This document shows, in pieces, positions 19,943 to 32,831 of a stretch of 64,000 nucleotides of DNA; position 1 is the stretch's first letter, and each line of letters starts with the position of its first letter. Where the stretch lies: contig NZ_BBPI01000070.1 in assembly GCF_000787715.1 (NCBI RefSeq), positions 1 to 64,000 of the forward strand, written 5' to 3'. This stretch comes from Sphingomonas parapaucimobilis NBRC 15100 (lineage in GTDB: Bacteria; Pseudomonadota; Alphaproteobacteria; Sphingomonadales; Sphingomonadaceae). The notes beneath the pieces were generated by a model, which was not told the DNA's origin, did not search any database, and was given only the letters and a program-made list of their open reading frames with translations. The position numbers and the translations under genes were made by a program.

Positions 19943-20322
19943 GCCAGCGGCCCGACGAGGAAATGGCCCGCGACGAAACCGCGCCGGGCGTCGAGAGCGA
20001 GAAGGACTCGGTCGTCGGCGGCATCCGCAGCTATGCGATCGGGCTGGTCGCGGCGGCGATCCTGACGGCGGCGTCCTTCGCGCTGGTCCAGTTCGATATC
20101 GTCTGGGGGCCAGCCGTGCCCGCTGCCCTCGTCGCGCTGGCGATCGGGCAGATGGGGGTGCATCTGGTGTTCTTCCTCCACATCACCACCGGGCCGGACA
20201 ATAGTAACAATGTGCTGGCGCTGCTGTTCGGCATATTGATCGTGGCGCTGGTCCTGCTGGGCTCGATCTGGATCATGGGGCATCTGAACCACAATCTGAT
20301 GGGGCCGATGGCGACGCCTTAG
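19939..20322 (+). CDS. cyoD: Cytochrome bo3 quinol oxidase subunit IV
   Basis: A 127-aa subunit with three hydrophobic helices (about residues 30-50, 57-79 and 90-112) and the family segment QMGVHLVFFLHI. The ATG at 19939 overlaps the cyoC stop (ATGA). It is the last gene of the cyoABCD operon; no haem O synthase gene (cyoE) follows. Confidence 0.93.
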   Translation: MSQRPDEEMARDETAPGVESEKDSVVGGIRSYAIGLVAAAILTAASFALVQFDIVWGPAVPAALVALAIGQMGVHLVFFLHITTGPDNSNNVLALLFGILIVALVLLGSIWIMGHLNHNLMGPMATP

Positions 20323-20340
20323 GAGCAGTCGATACGTCCC

Positions 20341-20365
20341 ATTCCTCCCCTGGAAGGGGAGGAAT
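20341..20365. terminator. Perfect hairpin between convergent cyoD and glgX
   Basis: ATTCCTCCCCT (20341-20351) pairs exactly with AGGGGAGGAAT (20355-20365) across a GGA loop. It sits between two convergent genes and could act as a terminator in both directions, though the U-tract is poor. The stem is the type B repeat core also found at 32805. Confidence 0.55.
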
Positions 20366-20374
20366 AGAAAGGCC

Positions 20375-22183
20375 TCAGCTTTCCAGCACTCGCCCCCGGA
20401 TGGCGGAGACGCCGTGCGCGCGGTCGAAGCGCAGGATTAGGCTCTCGTCGCCGACAGGGACGTGCAGGGTAAAGCCGTTACCGTTGTCCCAGTCCTCGGG
20501 CGTCATCGGGCCACCGGACAGCTTGCGCCATTCGGCCCCGGCCAGCCAGTTGGTCCAGTCGATCGGGGTTTCCCGGCGAAGGGCGGCGAGCTGCGCGACA
20601 AAATCCTCCAGCGCCTCGTCGCGGGTTTGCCAGTCGAGCCACGTCGTCTCATTGTCCTGGGCATAGCCGTTGTTGTTGCCCTGCTGGCTGCGGCCGAATT
20701 CGTCGCCTGCGGTCAGCATCGGCGTGCCGCGTGACAGGAACAGCGTCGCCAGCATCGCGCGGACCGAAGCCTCACGCGCGGCGCGGATGGCGGCATCGTC
20801 GGTCGGCCCTTCCTGCCCATGGTTCCATGACACCTCGTCGCCATGCCCGTCGCGATTGTCCTCGCCATTGGCGTGGTTGTGGCGCGCGGCATAGGTGGTC
20901 AGGTCGGCGAGAGTGAAGCCGTCATGCGCCGCGACGAAATTGACCGAGCGGCTGGCGGGGCCGGTAAAGACATCCGCCGACCCCGCGATCCGCGTCGCCA
21001 GATCGCCGCTGCGCCCGTCGCCGCGCCAGAAGCGGCGCACCTGGTCGCGATATTGGTCATTCCACTCGAGCCAATGCTCGGGGAAGTGGCCGAGCTGGTA
21101 GCCGCCGGGGCCGATGTCCCAGGGTTCGGCGATCATGACGCGGGGCGACAGGATCGGATCGGCGGCGATCTCGGCGAAGATGGGGGCATGGGCATCGAAG
21201 CCCGGCCCACGCGCCAGCACCGGCGCCAGGTCGAAACGGAAGCCGTCCACCCCGGCTCGCGCGAAATGGCGAAGCGTGTCGAGGATCATCGCGCGGACGC
21301 TCGGGCGGCTGGCATCGAGCATGTTGCCGGTGCCCGCATCGTTGATGAGCGTACCGTTGGCCGTGCGCGCATAGGCATCCGGGTCCAGGCCCCGGAAGGA
21401 CAGGGTGCCGCCCTGTACGTCGCTCTCGCCCATATGATTGAACACCAGGTCGAGGATGATGCCGATGCCCGCCTCGCGCAGCGCCGCGATCGTGGCGACC
21501 AGTTCGGCGACGCCGCCCGGCACCCGCTCCGGGCAGAGCGCCATCGGCACGACCGGGTTGTAACCCCAGGCATTGCGCAGGCCGAGCGGCGGCAGATGCC
21601 GCTCGTCGATCGCGGCGGTGATCGGCATGAGTTCGACGGCCGCCACGCCCAGCTTGCGGAGGTGATCGAGCACGGCGGGATGGGTGAGTGCCGCCAAGGT
21701 GCCGCGCCGTTCGGGCGGTATGGCGGGATGGCGCATGGTGAAGCCGCGCACATTGAGTTCGTAGATCAGCCTGCCCGGCCGGAACAGCGGCGGGGCGGGG
21801 GTGGTGGTCAGCGGGGCGACGACACGGGCGCGGGGGACGATGTCGGCGGTGTCCTCGCCGAAAATGCCCAGGCGTGGCGACTGGACGAAGGGGCGGTCGA
21901 TTTCGAGCGCGTGAGGGTCGACCAGCAGCTTGGCGGGGTCGAACCACAGGTTGCGGGCGGGGTCGTAACGCCCATGCGCGCGATAGCCGTAGAGAGGGGC
22001 GGGGCCTGGAACGGTGGCCGTCCACCTATCGCCGTTGCGGGACATGGCGATGCGGCGTTCGGTGGGGCCGTCGAACAGGCAAAGCTCCACCTGCTCGGCG
22101 GTCGAGCGCACGGCGAAGCGGGTGCCGCCGGGGATGGGTGTCGCGCCGAGGGGATAGGGCTGATTCGTCATGGCTGCGACCAT
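20375..22183 (-). CDS. glgX: Glycogen debranching enzyme GlgX
   Basis: GH13 isoamylase-type enzyme that removes limit-dextrin branches from glycogen after phosphorylase action. The 602-aa protein has an N-terminal carbohydrate-binding beta-sandwich, then the barrel with DLVFNHMGES, DGFRFDLAPVLA (nucleophile Asp), MIAEPWDIG (acid Glu) and NFVAAHDGFTL. I use the ATG at 22183, 7 nt after GGGGAGG; that ribosome site is the edge of a dispersed repeat. It is the last gene of the glycogen operon. Confidence 0.94.
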   Translation of the reverse strand: MVAAMTNQPYPLGATPIPGGTRFAVRSTAEQVELCLFDGPTERRIAMSRNGDRWTATVPGPAPLYGYRAHGRYDPARNLWFDPAKLLVDPHALEIDRPFVQSPRLGIFGEDTADIVPRARVVAPLTTTPAPPLFRPGRLIYELNVRGFTMRHPAIPPERRGTLAALTHPAVLDHLRKLGVAAVELMPITAAIDERHLPPLGLRNAWGYNPVVPMALCPERVPGGVAELVATIAALREAGIGIILDLVFNHMGESDVQGGTLSFRGLDPDAYARTANGTLINDAGTGNMLDASRPSVRAMILDTLRHFARAGVDGFRFDLAPVLARGPGFDAHAPIFAEIAADPILSPRVMIAEPWDIGPGGYQLGHFPEHWLEWNDQYRDQVRRFWRGDGRSGDLATRIAGSADVFTGPASRSVNFVAAHDGFTLADLTTYAARHNHANGEDNRDGHGDEVSWNHGQEGPTDDAAIRAAREASVRAMLATLFLSRGTPMLTAGDEFGRSQQGNNNGYAQDNETTWLDWQTRDEALEDFVAQLAALRRETPIDWTNWLAGAEWRKLSGGPMTPEDWDNGNGFTLHVPVGDESLILRFDRAHGVSAIRGRVLES

Positions 22184-22188
22184 CTCAA

Positions 22189-22305
22189 ATCCTCCCCTGC
22201 AAGGGGAGGGGGACCAGCGAAGCATGGTGGAGGGGCGTCCCCGCTGGCCGTGACACCCCTCCGTCAGCGCTTCGCGCTGCCACCTCCCCTTGCAGGGGAG
22301 GAATA
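22189..22305. repeat. Type B composite repeat between pgm and glgX
   Basis: Left hairpin CCTCCCCTGCAAGGGGAGG (22191-22209) and right hairpin CCTCCCCTTGCAGGGGAGG (22284-22302) enclose inner complementary segments (GGAGGGGCGTC and GACACCCCTCC). The left edge, read on the minus strand, provides the GGGGAGG ahead of the glgX start codon. Confidence 0.85.
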
Positions 22306-22313
22306 GGAAGTCC

Positions 22314-25390
<3,077 letters not shown>

Positions 25391-25398
25391 GGGGACTT

Positions 25399-26661
25399 TC
25401 AGTTGGCCAGACGGTCGATCATCGGCTGGGTGATGAGGCAAATACCCTTGTCGGTGCGCCGGAACCGATGCGCGTCGAGCACCGGGTCCTCGCCGACCAC
25501 CAGGCCGTCGGGGATCTTCACGCCGCGGTCGAGGATCACGCGCCGCAGCTGAGCCCCCCGCCCGATATGGCAGAAGGGCAGGACGACCGCTTCGTTCAGC
25601 GAGGCATAGCTGTGGGTGCGCACGCCGGTCGACAGCAGCGAGCGGTTAATGGTCGAACCCGACACGATGCAGTCGCCCGCGACGAGGCTGGCCACCGCCG
25701 ACCCGCGCCGTCCCTCGACATCATGGACGAACTTGGCCGGCGGCGTGATCTCGGCATAGGTCCAGAGCGGCCAGCTGCGGTCGTACAGGTCGAGCTGCGG
25801 CACCACGTCGGTCAGGTCGAGGCTGGCCTCCCAATAGGCGTCGACCGTACCGACGTCGCGCCAATAGGCGCCGGGTTCGTCGTCGGAGCGGACACAGCTG
25901 GCGGAGAAGCGGTGCGCCTGTGCTTTGCCATGCTCGACCAGATAGGGGATGATGTCCTTGCCGAAGTCGCGGGCCGAGCCGGGCGTGGCGGCATCGCGGC
26001 GCAGCTGCTCGAACAGGAAGGCGGTGCGGAAGACATAGATACCCAGCGACGCCAGCGACACGCCCGGATTGCCGGGAATGGAGGGCGGATCGGCGGGCTT
26101 TTCGACGAAATCGACGATGCGGTCGGTTTCGTCGACATGCATCACGCCGAACGCGCTCGCCTCCTCGCGCGACACTTCCAGACAGGCGACGGTGACGTCG
26201 GCGCCGCTGTCGACATGCTGCTGGAGCATCAACTCATAGTCCATCTTGTAGACGTGGTCGCCAGCCAAAATGACCATGAATTCGGGCGCATAGCTTTCGA
26301 TGATGTCGATATTCTGGAACACCGCGTCGGCGGTGCCCTCATACCATTGAAACTCGCTGATCCGCTGGCTGGCGGGCAGGATGTCGAAGCTTTCGTTGCG
26401 TTCGTCGCGCAGGAAGTTCCAGCCGCGCTGGAGATGGCGGATCAGCGAATGCGCCTTGTACTGGGTCGCCACGCCGATGCGGCGGATGCCGGAGTTGATG
26501 GCGTTGGACAAAGCGAAGTCGATGATCCGCGCCTTGCCGCCGAAATAGACGGCGGGCTTGGCGCGCGTGTCGGTCATTTCCATGAGGCGGCTGCCACGGC
26601 CGCCCGCCAGCACATAGGCCATGGCATCGCGCGCCAGCGGTTGTCCGCGCCTCAGGTCCAT
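25399..26661 (-). CDS. glgC: Glucose-1-phosphate adenylyltransferase
   Basis: Makes ADP-glucose, the committed step of glycogen synthesis. The 420-aa protein has the nucleotidyltransferase motif [21 protein letters not shown], the catalytic region [21 protein letters not shown], and a left-handed beta-helix C-terminus ([16 protein letters not shown]). It lies between glgB (77 nt upstream) and glgA in the operon. Confidence 0.96.
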   Translation of the reverse strand: MDLRRGQPLARDAMAYVLAGGRGSRLMEMTDTRAKPAVYFGGKARIIDFALSNAINSGIRRIGVATQYKAHSLIRHLQRGWNFLRDERNESFDILPASQRISEFQWYEGTADAVFQNIDIIESYAPEFMVILAGDHVYKMDYELMLQQHVDSGADVTVACLEVSREEASAFGVMHVDETDRIVDFVEKPADPPSIPGNPGVSLASLGIYVFRTAFLFEQLRRDAATPGSARDFGKDIIPYLVEHGKAQAHRFSASCVRSDDEPGAYWRDVGTVDAYWEASLDLTDVVPQLDLYDRSWPLWTYAEITPPAKFVHDVEGRRGSAVASLVAGDCIVSGSTINRSLLSTGVRTHSYASLNEAVVLPFCHIGRGAQLRRVILDRGVKIPDGLVVGEDPVLDAHRFRRTDKGICLITQPMIDRLAN

Positions 26662-26738
26662 CGTCCGTCTCCTGTCCGTGTGTTAGTGTCGCAACGCTTG
26701 ATCGATGCGTTGTTATTCCGGGCAAATTCGATTGCGGG

Positions 26739-28892
26739 TCAGCCGTCGAAGCGCAGGATGACGGTGGCCAGCGGCGGCAGCGTCACCCAGGCCGCGCCGT
26801 CCTTCGCATCCACCCCGCCCATATTGCCGAGGCCCGAGCCCCAATATTGGGTCGCGTCGGAGTTCAGCACCTCGGTCCAGCGGCCGTCCTGCGGCAGCGG
26901 CAGGCGATAGGGGGCGCGGGCGACCGGCGTCATGTTGGCGATGACCGCGACCGGCGGCTCGCCGGGGGCCTTGCGCAGCCAGGCGAAGACCGACTGGGCG
27001 CTGTCGTCGGCGACCAGCCACTCGAACCCCTCGCGCTCGCAGTCGCGGGCGTGGAGCGCGGGCGTGTCGCGATACAGATGGTTCAGGTCGCGCACGAGCG
27101 AGCGGACGCCCTCATGCGCGTGGCTGCACCGAAGATGCCAGTCGAGCGGGCGATCCTCCGACCATTCCTCGCGCTGGGCGAATTCCTGGCCCATGAACAG
27201 CAGCTTCTTGCCCGGATAGGCCCACATAAAGGCGTAATAGGCACGCAAATTGGCGAATTTCTGCCAGTCGTCGCCCGCCATCTTGGTCAGCAGGCTGCCC
27301 TTGCCATGCACCACCTCGTCATGGCTGAGCGGCAGGACGAAATTCTCGTCAAAGGCGTAATGCAGCCCGAACAGGATCTCGCCATGATGGTGCCGCCGAT
27401 GCACCGGCTCACGTGCCATATACTGGAGCGTGTCGTGCATGAAGCCCATGTTCCACTTGAACCCGAAGCCCAAGCCTCCGTCATGCGCGGGCGCGGAGAC
27501 ACCCGGCCAGGCGGTGGATTCTTCGGCGACGGTGAAGACGCCGGGATGCTGGCCATAGACTTGCCGGTTGACCTGGCGGAGGAACTCGACCGCTTCCCAA
27601 TTCTCGCGCCCGCCCTGCTCGTTGGGCACCCACTCGCCGTCCTTGCGGCTATAATCGCGGTAGAGCATCGAGGCGACCGCATCCACGCGCAGTCCGTCGA
27701 TATGATAGCGCTCGGGCCAGAACAGCGCGTTGTTGACCAGGAAGCTCGCCACCTCGCGCCGTCCGAAATTGTAGATGGCGGTGTTCCAGTCGGGGTGGAA
27801 ACCCTGGCGCGGGTCCTCATGCTCGTAGAGCGCGGTGCCGTCGAAATGCGCCAGGCCATGCGCGTCGGTGGGGAAGTGCGCGGGCACCCAGTCGAGGATG
27901 ACGCCCAGGCCCGCGCGGTGCGCGCCGTCGACGAAGCGGGCAAAACCCTCGACATCGCCGAACCGCGCCGACGGGGCGTAGAGGCCGGTCGTCTGATAGC
28001 CCCAGCTGGGGTCGTAGGGATGTTCGGAGATGGGCAGGAATTCGATATGGGTAAAGCCCATCTCGACCACATAGGGGATCAGCCGGTCGGCCAGCGCATC
28101 CCAGCTGAGATACCAGCCATTCTCGTCGCGGTCCCATGACCCGGCATGCACCTCATAGATGCTGATCGGCACGCGGCGCGGATCGATCTTCGCCCAATGC
28201 TCGCGGTGGGGTGCATCCTTCCAGACATGGGCGGGTGGCGCGGTGGTGATCGAGGCGGTCTTGGGGCGAAGCTCGGCGGCGAAGGCAAAGGGGTCGGCCT
28301 TCATCGGCTGTTCCGCGCCGTGCGGTCCGGTAATCGCGAATTTGTACGCGCGACCCTCGCCGATATCGGGAATGAAGATTTCCCAGACGCCGACATCCAG
28401 GCGGCGGCGCATGACGTGGCGGCCGGGGTCCCAGTCATTGAAGTCGCCGACCACCGCGACCCGCTCGGCATTGGGTGCCCAGACGGCGAAATGGACGCCC
28501 GCCACGCCCTGATGCGCGATCAGATGCGCGCCCATCTTGTCGTACAGGCGGAAGTGATTGCCTTCGCCCATCAGGAAATCGTCGAGCGGGCCGAGCACGG
28601 GGCCGAAGCTGTAGGGATCGGTGATCCACCATTCCGCGCCATGGCCGCGCGCGCGGTACTTCACCGGCTGGGCCGGGCCGTCGACGGCGCCTTCGAACAG
28701 GCCGCGCGAGTCCACGCTCTTCAGGTCCCCCAGCGCCGTGCCGGACAGGTCGAAGGCGGTGACCGCCTCCGCGCCCGGCACCAGCGCCCGCAGGAACGTG
28801 CCGCCCGGCCCTTCATGAGGCCCCAGCAACGCGAAGGGATCGGCGTTGCGGCCCTCTATCAGGGCTTCCAAGGCGGCACGGGGTGGCTTCAC
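26739..28892 (-). CDS. glgB: 1,4-alpha-glucan branching enzyme
   Basis: GH13 enzyme introducing alpha-1,6 branches into glycogen. The 717-aa protein has an N-terminal CBM48 domain (FAVWAPNAERVAVVGDFNDW), the barrel with VDAVASMLYRDYSR (nucleophile Asp), VAEESTAWPGVS (acid Glu) and LPLSHDEVVHGKGSL. The GTG start at 28892 overlaps the glgP stop codon; the ATG further upstream would lie within glgP. Confidence 0.95.
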   Translation of the reverse strand: MKPPRAALEALIEGRNADPFALLGPHEGPGGTFLRALVPGAEAVTAFDLSGTALGDLKSVDSRGLFEGAVDGPAQPVKYRARGHGAEWWITDPYSFGPVLGPLDDFLMGEGNHFRLYDKMGAHLIAHQGVAGVHFAVWAPNAERVAVVGDFNDWDPGRHVMRRRLDVGVWEIFIPDIGEGRAYKFAITGPHGAEQPMKADPFAFAAELRPKTASITTAPPAHVWKDAPHREHWAKIDPRRVPISIYEVHAGSWDRDENGWYLSWDALADRLIPYVVEMGFTHIEFLPISEHPYDPSWGYQTTGLYAPSARFGDVEGFARFVDGAHRAGLGVILDWVPAHFPTDAHGLAHFDGTALYEHEDPRQGFHPDWNTAIYNFGRREVASFLVNNALFWPERYHIDGLRVDAVASMLYRDYSRKDGEWVPNEQGGRENWEAVEFLRQVNRQVYGQHPGVFTVAEESTAWPGVSAPAHDGGLGFGFKWNMGFMHDTLQYMAREPVHRRHHHGEILFGLHYAFDENFVLPLSHDEVVHGKGSLLTKMAGDDWQKFANLRAYYAFMWAYPGKKLLFMGQEFAQREEWSEDRPLDWHLRCSHAHEGVRSLVRDLNHLYRDTPALHARDCEREGFEWLVADDSAQSVFAWLRKAPGEPPVAVIANMTPVARAPYRLPLPQDGRWTEVLNSDATQYWGSGLGNMGGVDAKDGAAWVTLPPLATVILRFDG

Positions 28893-31321
28893 ATCACGTT
28901 CCAGATTTCCTCGGCATATTGCCGGATGGTGCGATCGGAGGAGAACCATCCGACTTTCGCGACATTGTGGATGGCCGAGGTCGCCCAACCCGCCTGATCC
29001 TGCCAGCGGGCATCGACGCTGCGCTGCGCGGCGGCATAGGCGTCGAAATCGGCGGCGACCATGAACCAGTCGCCGTCATACAGCCCGCCCATGAGGCCGG
29101 CATAACGGCCGGGATCGTCGGGCGAGAACACGCCCGAGGCGATGGCGGAGACGGCCTGGCGCAGCTCCGGGCTGCCCTCGATCACCGCACGCGGGTCGTA
29201 GCCGTCGCGGCGCTTCTCGGCGACCTCGTCGGCGGTCAGGCCGAAGATGACGATATGCTCGTCGCCGACATGCTCCTTGATCTCGACATTGGCGCCGTCG
29301 AGCGTGCCGATGGTCAGCGCGCCGTTCAGCGCGAACTTCATGTTGCCGGTGCCCGATGCCTCCATGCCCGCGGTCGAAATCTGCTCGGACAGGTCGGCGG
29401 CGGGAATGATCTTCTCGGCGAGGCTGACATTATAGTTGGGGATGAACCCGACCTTCAGCAGGTGACCGACGCTGGGGTCCGAATTGATCCGGCGGGCGAC
29501 GTCGTTGGCGAGTTTGATGACCAGCTTGGCGTTGTGATAGCTCGACGCCGCCTTGCCCGCGAACAGCTTGACGCGCGGCGTCCAGTCGCGCTCGGGATGG
29601 CTGCGGATCTGGTCGTAGAGCGCCACCGTCTCGATGATGTTGAGCAACTGGCGCTTATATTCGTGGATGCGCTTGATCTGGACGTCGAACAGCGCATCGG
29701 GGTCCACCCGAAGTCCACTCGATTCCCGAAGATAATTTGCCAGCCCCACCTTGTTGGAACGTTTGATCGAGAGAAAGCGTTCCCGGAAATTCGCGTCCTG
29801 CGCAAATTCCGTGAGCGCTATCAATTTTTCCGCGTCATCCTGGAAACCCGGCCCGATCGCCTCGCGGATCAGCGCGGTCAGTTGCGGATTGCATTGCTGA
29901 AGCCAGCGGCGCGGGGTGATGCCGTTGGTCTTGTTGTTGATCCGCGTCGGATACAGGCGATGCAGATCGGCGAAGACCGTCTTCTTCATCAGCTCGGTAT
30001 GGAGTGCGGCGACGCCGTTGACGCTGTGGCTGCCCGCAAAGGCCAGGTTCGCCATGCGCACCCGCCGTTCGCCGCCCTCGTCGATCAGGCTGATCGCGGC
30101 GATGGCGCGGTCGTCCATCCCCTCGACCGCGCGGGCTTCGCGCAGCAGCTTGGCGTTGATCGCATAGATCAACTGCATGTGACGCGGCAGCAACCGCTCG
30201 AACAGGTGCAGCGGCCAGCTTTCCAACGCCTCGGGCAGCAGGGTGTGGTTGGTATAGCCGAAGGTACGGCGGGTGATCTCCCACGCTTCCTCGAAACCCA
30301 GGTCGTGATGATCGACCAGCAGGCGCATCAGCTCGGCGACCGACACCGCCGGATGGGTGTCGTTCAGCTGGATCGCCGCCTTGTCGGGCAGGGTGCGGAT
30401 GTCGTGGAAATACTGGATATGCCGCCGGACGATGTCCTGAAGCGAGGCGGAGGAGAAGAAATATTCCTGCCGCAGCCGCAATTCCTGGCCCGCAGGCGAG
30501 CTGTCGGACGGATAGAGGACGCGGACCAGCGTTTCCGCCGCCAGCTGCCCCGCGAGTGCGCCGGTATAGTCGCCCGCATTGAACCGATCGAGGCGGATGG
30601 GGTCGATCGCCTGCGCGGTCCACAGGCGCAGCGTATTGACCCGCTTGCCGCGCCAGCCGACCACGGGGGTGTCGACCGCGATCGCCTCGACCGCCTCGGC
30701 GGGTTTCCAGTGGACGGCGCCGGTCTCGGTCCCGATCACCTCGCCGCCGAAGCCGACGAAATAGGCGCTCTCGCGCCGCTCGAACTCCCAGGGATTGCCG
30801 TGGCTCAGCCAGGTTTCGGGCAGCTCGACCTGCCAGCCATCGTCGATCCGCTGGCGGAACATGCCGTTCACATAACGGATGCCGTATCCGTAGGCGGGCA
30901 GGTCGAGGCTGGCGAGGCTTTCCATGAAGCACGCCGCCAGCCGTCCGAGACCACCATTGCCCAGCGCGGCGTCGGGTTCGATCTCCTCCAGCGCGGTCAG
31001 GTCGACGCCCAGGCTCTGGAGCGCGCCCGCCACCTGCGCCATCACGCCCAGATTGGACAAGGCATCGCGCAGCAGCCGCCCGATCAGGAATTCCAGGCTG
31101 AGATAGTAGACCCGCTTGGCGCCCGCCGCATGCGCCTCGCGGGTGGAGGCCATCCAGCGTTCGATGATGTCGTTGCGCACGGTCAGGATGGTCGCGGCCA
31201 GCCAGTCATGCGGCCGCGCATTGGCGGCATCCTTGCCGATCCGATGCACCAGCGTATCGACGATGGCGTCGGCCAGCGGCCCGGTGTCGTCGACATGCAG
31301 GGTGGTGATGGTGGTCGTCAT
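28889..31321 (-). CDS. glgP: Glycogen phosphorylase
   Basis: GT35 enzyme releasing glucose 1-phosphate from glycogen. The 810-aa protein from the ATG at 31321 (MTTTITTLHVDD) has the N-terminal SLEFLIGRLLRDALSNLG motif, the phosphate and pyridoxal region, and EASGTGNMKFALNGALTIGT with the lysine that binds pyridoxal phosphate. It is the first gene of the operon glgP-glgB-glgC-glgA-pgm-glgX, which combines synthesis and degradation in one transcript. Confidence 0.95.
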   Translation of the reverse strand: MTTTITTLHVDDTGPLADAIVDTLVHRIGKDAANARPHDWLAATILTVRNDIIERWMASTREAHAAGAKRVYYLSLEFLIGRLLRDALSNLGVMAQVAGALQSLGVDLTALEEIEPDAALGNGGLGRLAACFMESLASLDLPAYGYGIRYVNGMFRQRIDDGWQVELPETWLSHGNPWEFERRESAYFVGFGGEVIGTETGAVHWKPAEAVEAIAVDTPVVGWRGKRVNTLRLWTAQAIDPIRLDRFNAGDYTGALAGQLAAETLVRVLYPSDSSPAGQELRLRQEYFFSSASLQDIVRRHIQYFHDIRTLPDKAAIQLNDTHPAVSVAELMRLLVDHHDLGFEEAWEITRRTFGYTNHTLLPEALESWPLHLFERLLPRHMQLIYAINAKLLREARAVEGMDDRAIAAISLIDEGGERRVRMANLAFAGSHSVNGVAALHTELMKKTVFADLHRLYPTRINNKTNGITPRRWLQQCNPQLTALIREAIGPGFQDDAEKLIALTEFAQDANFRERFLSIKRSNKVGLANYLRESSGLRVDPDALFDVQIKRIHEYKRQLLNIIETVALYDQIRSHPERDWTPRVKLFAGKAASSYHNAKLVIKLANDVARRINSDPSVGHLLKVGFIPNYNVSLAEKIIPAADLSEQISTAGMEASGTGNMKFALNGALTIGTLDGANVEIKEHVGDEHIVIFGLTADEVAEKRRDGYDPRAVIEGSPELRQAVSAIASGVFSPDDPGRYAGLMGGLYDGDWFMVAADFDAYAAAQRSVDARWQDQAGWATSAIHNVAKVGWFSSDRTIRQYAEEIWNVM

Positions 31322-31413
31322 TGATTCGGGCGTCCCTGTCGGTCCAGTCGCGCCCAGCTTAGCCGCGTGAAGGATGAAGTCACGCGGCATTCCTTCGCAA
31401 TTGCGAAACGGAA

Positions 31414-32724
31414 TCAGCCCGTTGCCAGACCCCATAGCAGCGTCAGGTTAAGCCCGATGATGATCGCCGCGATGATCCAGGCCAGGATGCGCAACCAGAC
31501 CGGGCTGGCGAACGGGCCCATCATGCCCTTGTCGGCGGTGAAGCGGACCAGCGGCACCACCGCGAAGGGGAGTTGCAGGCTGAGGATCACCTGGCTGAGG
31601 ACGAGCAGCTTGGTCGCCCCCGCCTGACCGCTCGCGCCGACGACCAGCACGGCGGGCACGATGGCCAGCCCGCGCGTGATGAGCCGCCGCAGCCACGGCG
31701 CCAGCCGCAGATCGAGGAAACCCTCCATCACGATCTGTCCGGCGAGCGTCCCCGTAACGGTCGAATTCTGACCCGAGGCGAGCAGCGCGACACCGAACAC
31801 CACGCTCGCCGCGCCCGCGCCCAGCATCGGGGCGAGCAGGCGATAGGCCTGGTCGATCTCGGCCACGTCCGTCCGCCCGGCGACATGGAAGGTGGCGGCG
31901 GCGACGATCAGGATCGCGGCGTTGATGAAGAAGGCGAAGAACAGCGCGACCGTGCTGTCGATCGTCGCCATCCTGATCGCATCGCGCTTGCCATGCTCGG
32001 ACACGTTGAAGGCGCGGGTCTGCACGACCGAGGAATGGAGGTAGAGATTGTGCGGCATCACCGTCGCGCCCAGGATGCCGATCGCGATGTAGAGCATCGC
32101 CGGGTCGGTCACGATCCGCGCCGTCGGAATGAAGCCCGCCATCACCGCGCCCGGATCGGGGCGGGAGGCGATCAGTTCATAGAGGAAACAGCCGCCGATG
32201 ATCAGCAGGAGCGCGATGATGAACGCCTCGATCTTGCGGAATCCGTAACGCTGGAGCGCCAGGATCAGGAAGACGTCGAAGCCGGTGATCAGTACCCCCC
32301 AGACCAGCGGCAGGTCGAACAGCAATTGCAGCGCGATGGCGGTGCCCAGCACCTCGGCCAGGTCGCAGGCGATGATCGCGATCTCGCAGAGCAGCCACAG
32401 GATGCGCGAGACGGGCTTGGAGTAAGCCGCCCGGCACGCCTGCGCCAGGTCCAGCCCGGCGGCGATGCCCAGCCGCGCCGACAGCGCCTGCAGGATCATC
32501 GCCATGATGTTGGACAGCAGGATGACCGACAACAGCGCATAGCCATAGGCCGATCCGCCCGCGATATCGGTCGCCCAGTTGCCCGGGTCCATATAGCCGA
32601 CCGCGACCAGATAACCCGGTCCGGCAAAGGCGAACAGCCGCCGCAGGAAGGACGCGCCTTCGGGCACGACGACCGAACGATGGCTTTCGGCAAGCGAGCG
32701 GGTGGCGGGCGTGGCTACGGTCAT
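31414..32724 (-). CDS. mntH: NRAMP family divalent metal transporter
   Basis: Proton-coupled manganese/iron importer in the cytoplasmic membrane. The 436-aa protein has about 11 hydrophobic helices. The metal-binding motifs DPGNW in helix 1 and [10 protein letters not shown] in helix 6 are both intact. The ATG at 32724 has GAAGG upstream. It is separated by about 90 bp from glgP and by a hairpin repeat from ubiA, so it is probably a separate unit. Confidence 0.94.
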   Translation of the reverse strand: MTVATPATRSLAESHRSVVVPEGASFLRRLFAFAGPGYLVAVGYMDPGNWATDIAGGSAYGYALLSVILLSNIMAMILQALSARLGIAAGLDLAQACRAAYSKPVSRILWLLCEIAIIACDLAEVLGTAIALQLLFDLPLVWGVLITGFDVFLILALQRYGFRKIEAFIIALLLIIGGCFLYELIASRPDPGAVMAGFIPTARIVTDPAMLYIAIGILGATVMPHNLYLHSSVVQTRAFNVSEHGKRDAIRMATIDSTVALFFAFFINAAILIVAAATFHVAGRTDVAEIDQAYRLLAPMLGAGAASVVFGVALLASGQNSTVTGTLAGQIVMEGFLDLRLAPWLRRLITRGLAIVPAVLVVGASGQAGATKLLVLSQVILSLQLPFAVVPLVRFTADKGMMGPFASPVWLRILAWIIAAIIIGLNLTLLWGLATG

Positions 32725-32804
32725 CGACCTTCAGATGTGACGGAGTTTCCGAGAACCGACAACCCGGCAAAGCGTTGCGGGGGAGCAGTTTGGGGGGAGT
32801 TATC

Positions 32805-32831
32805 AATTCCTCCCCTTCCAGGGGAGGAATT
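32805..32831. repeat. Perfect hairpin repeat at the ubiA stop codon
   Basis: AATTCCTCCCCT (32805-32816) pairs with AGGGGAGGAATT (32820-32831) across TCC. The ubiA stop codon (32830-32832) uses its last bases. It may terminate ubiA transcription; the same core lies between cyoD and glgX. Confidence 0.7.
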
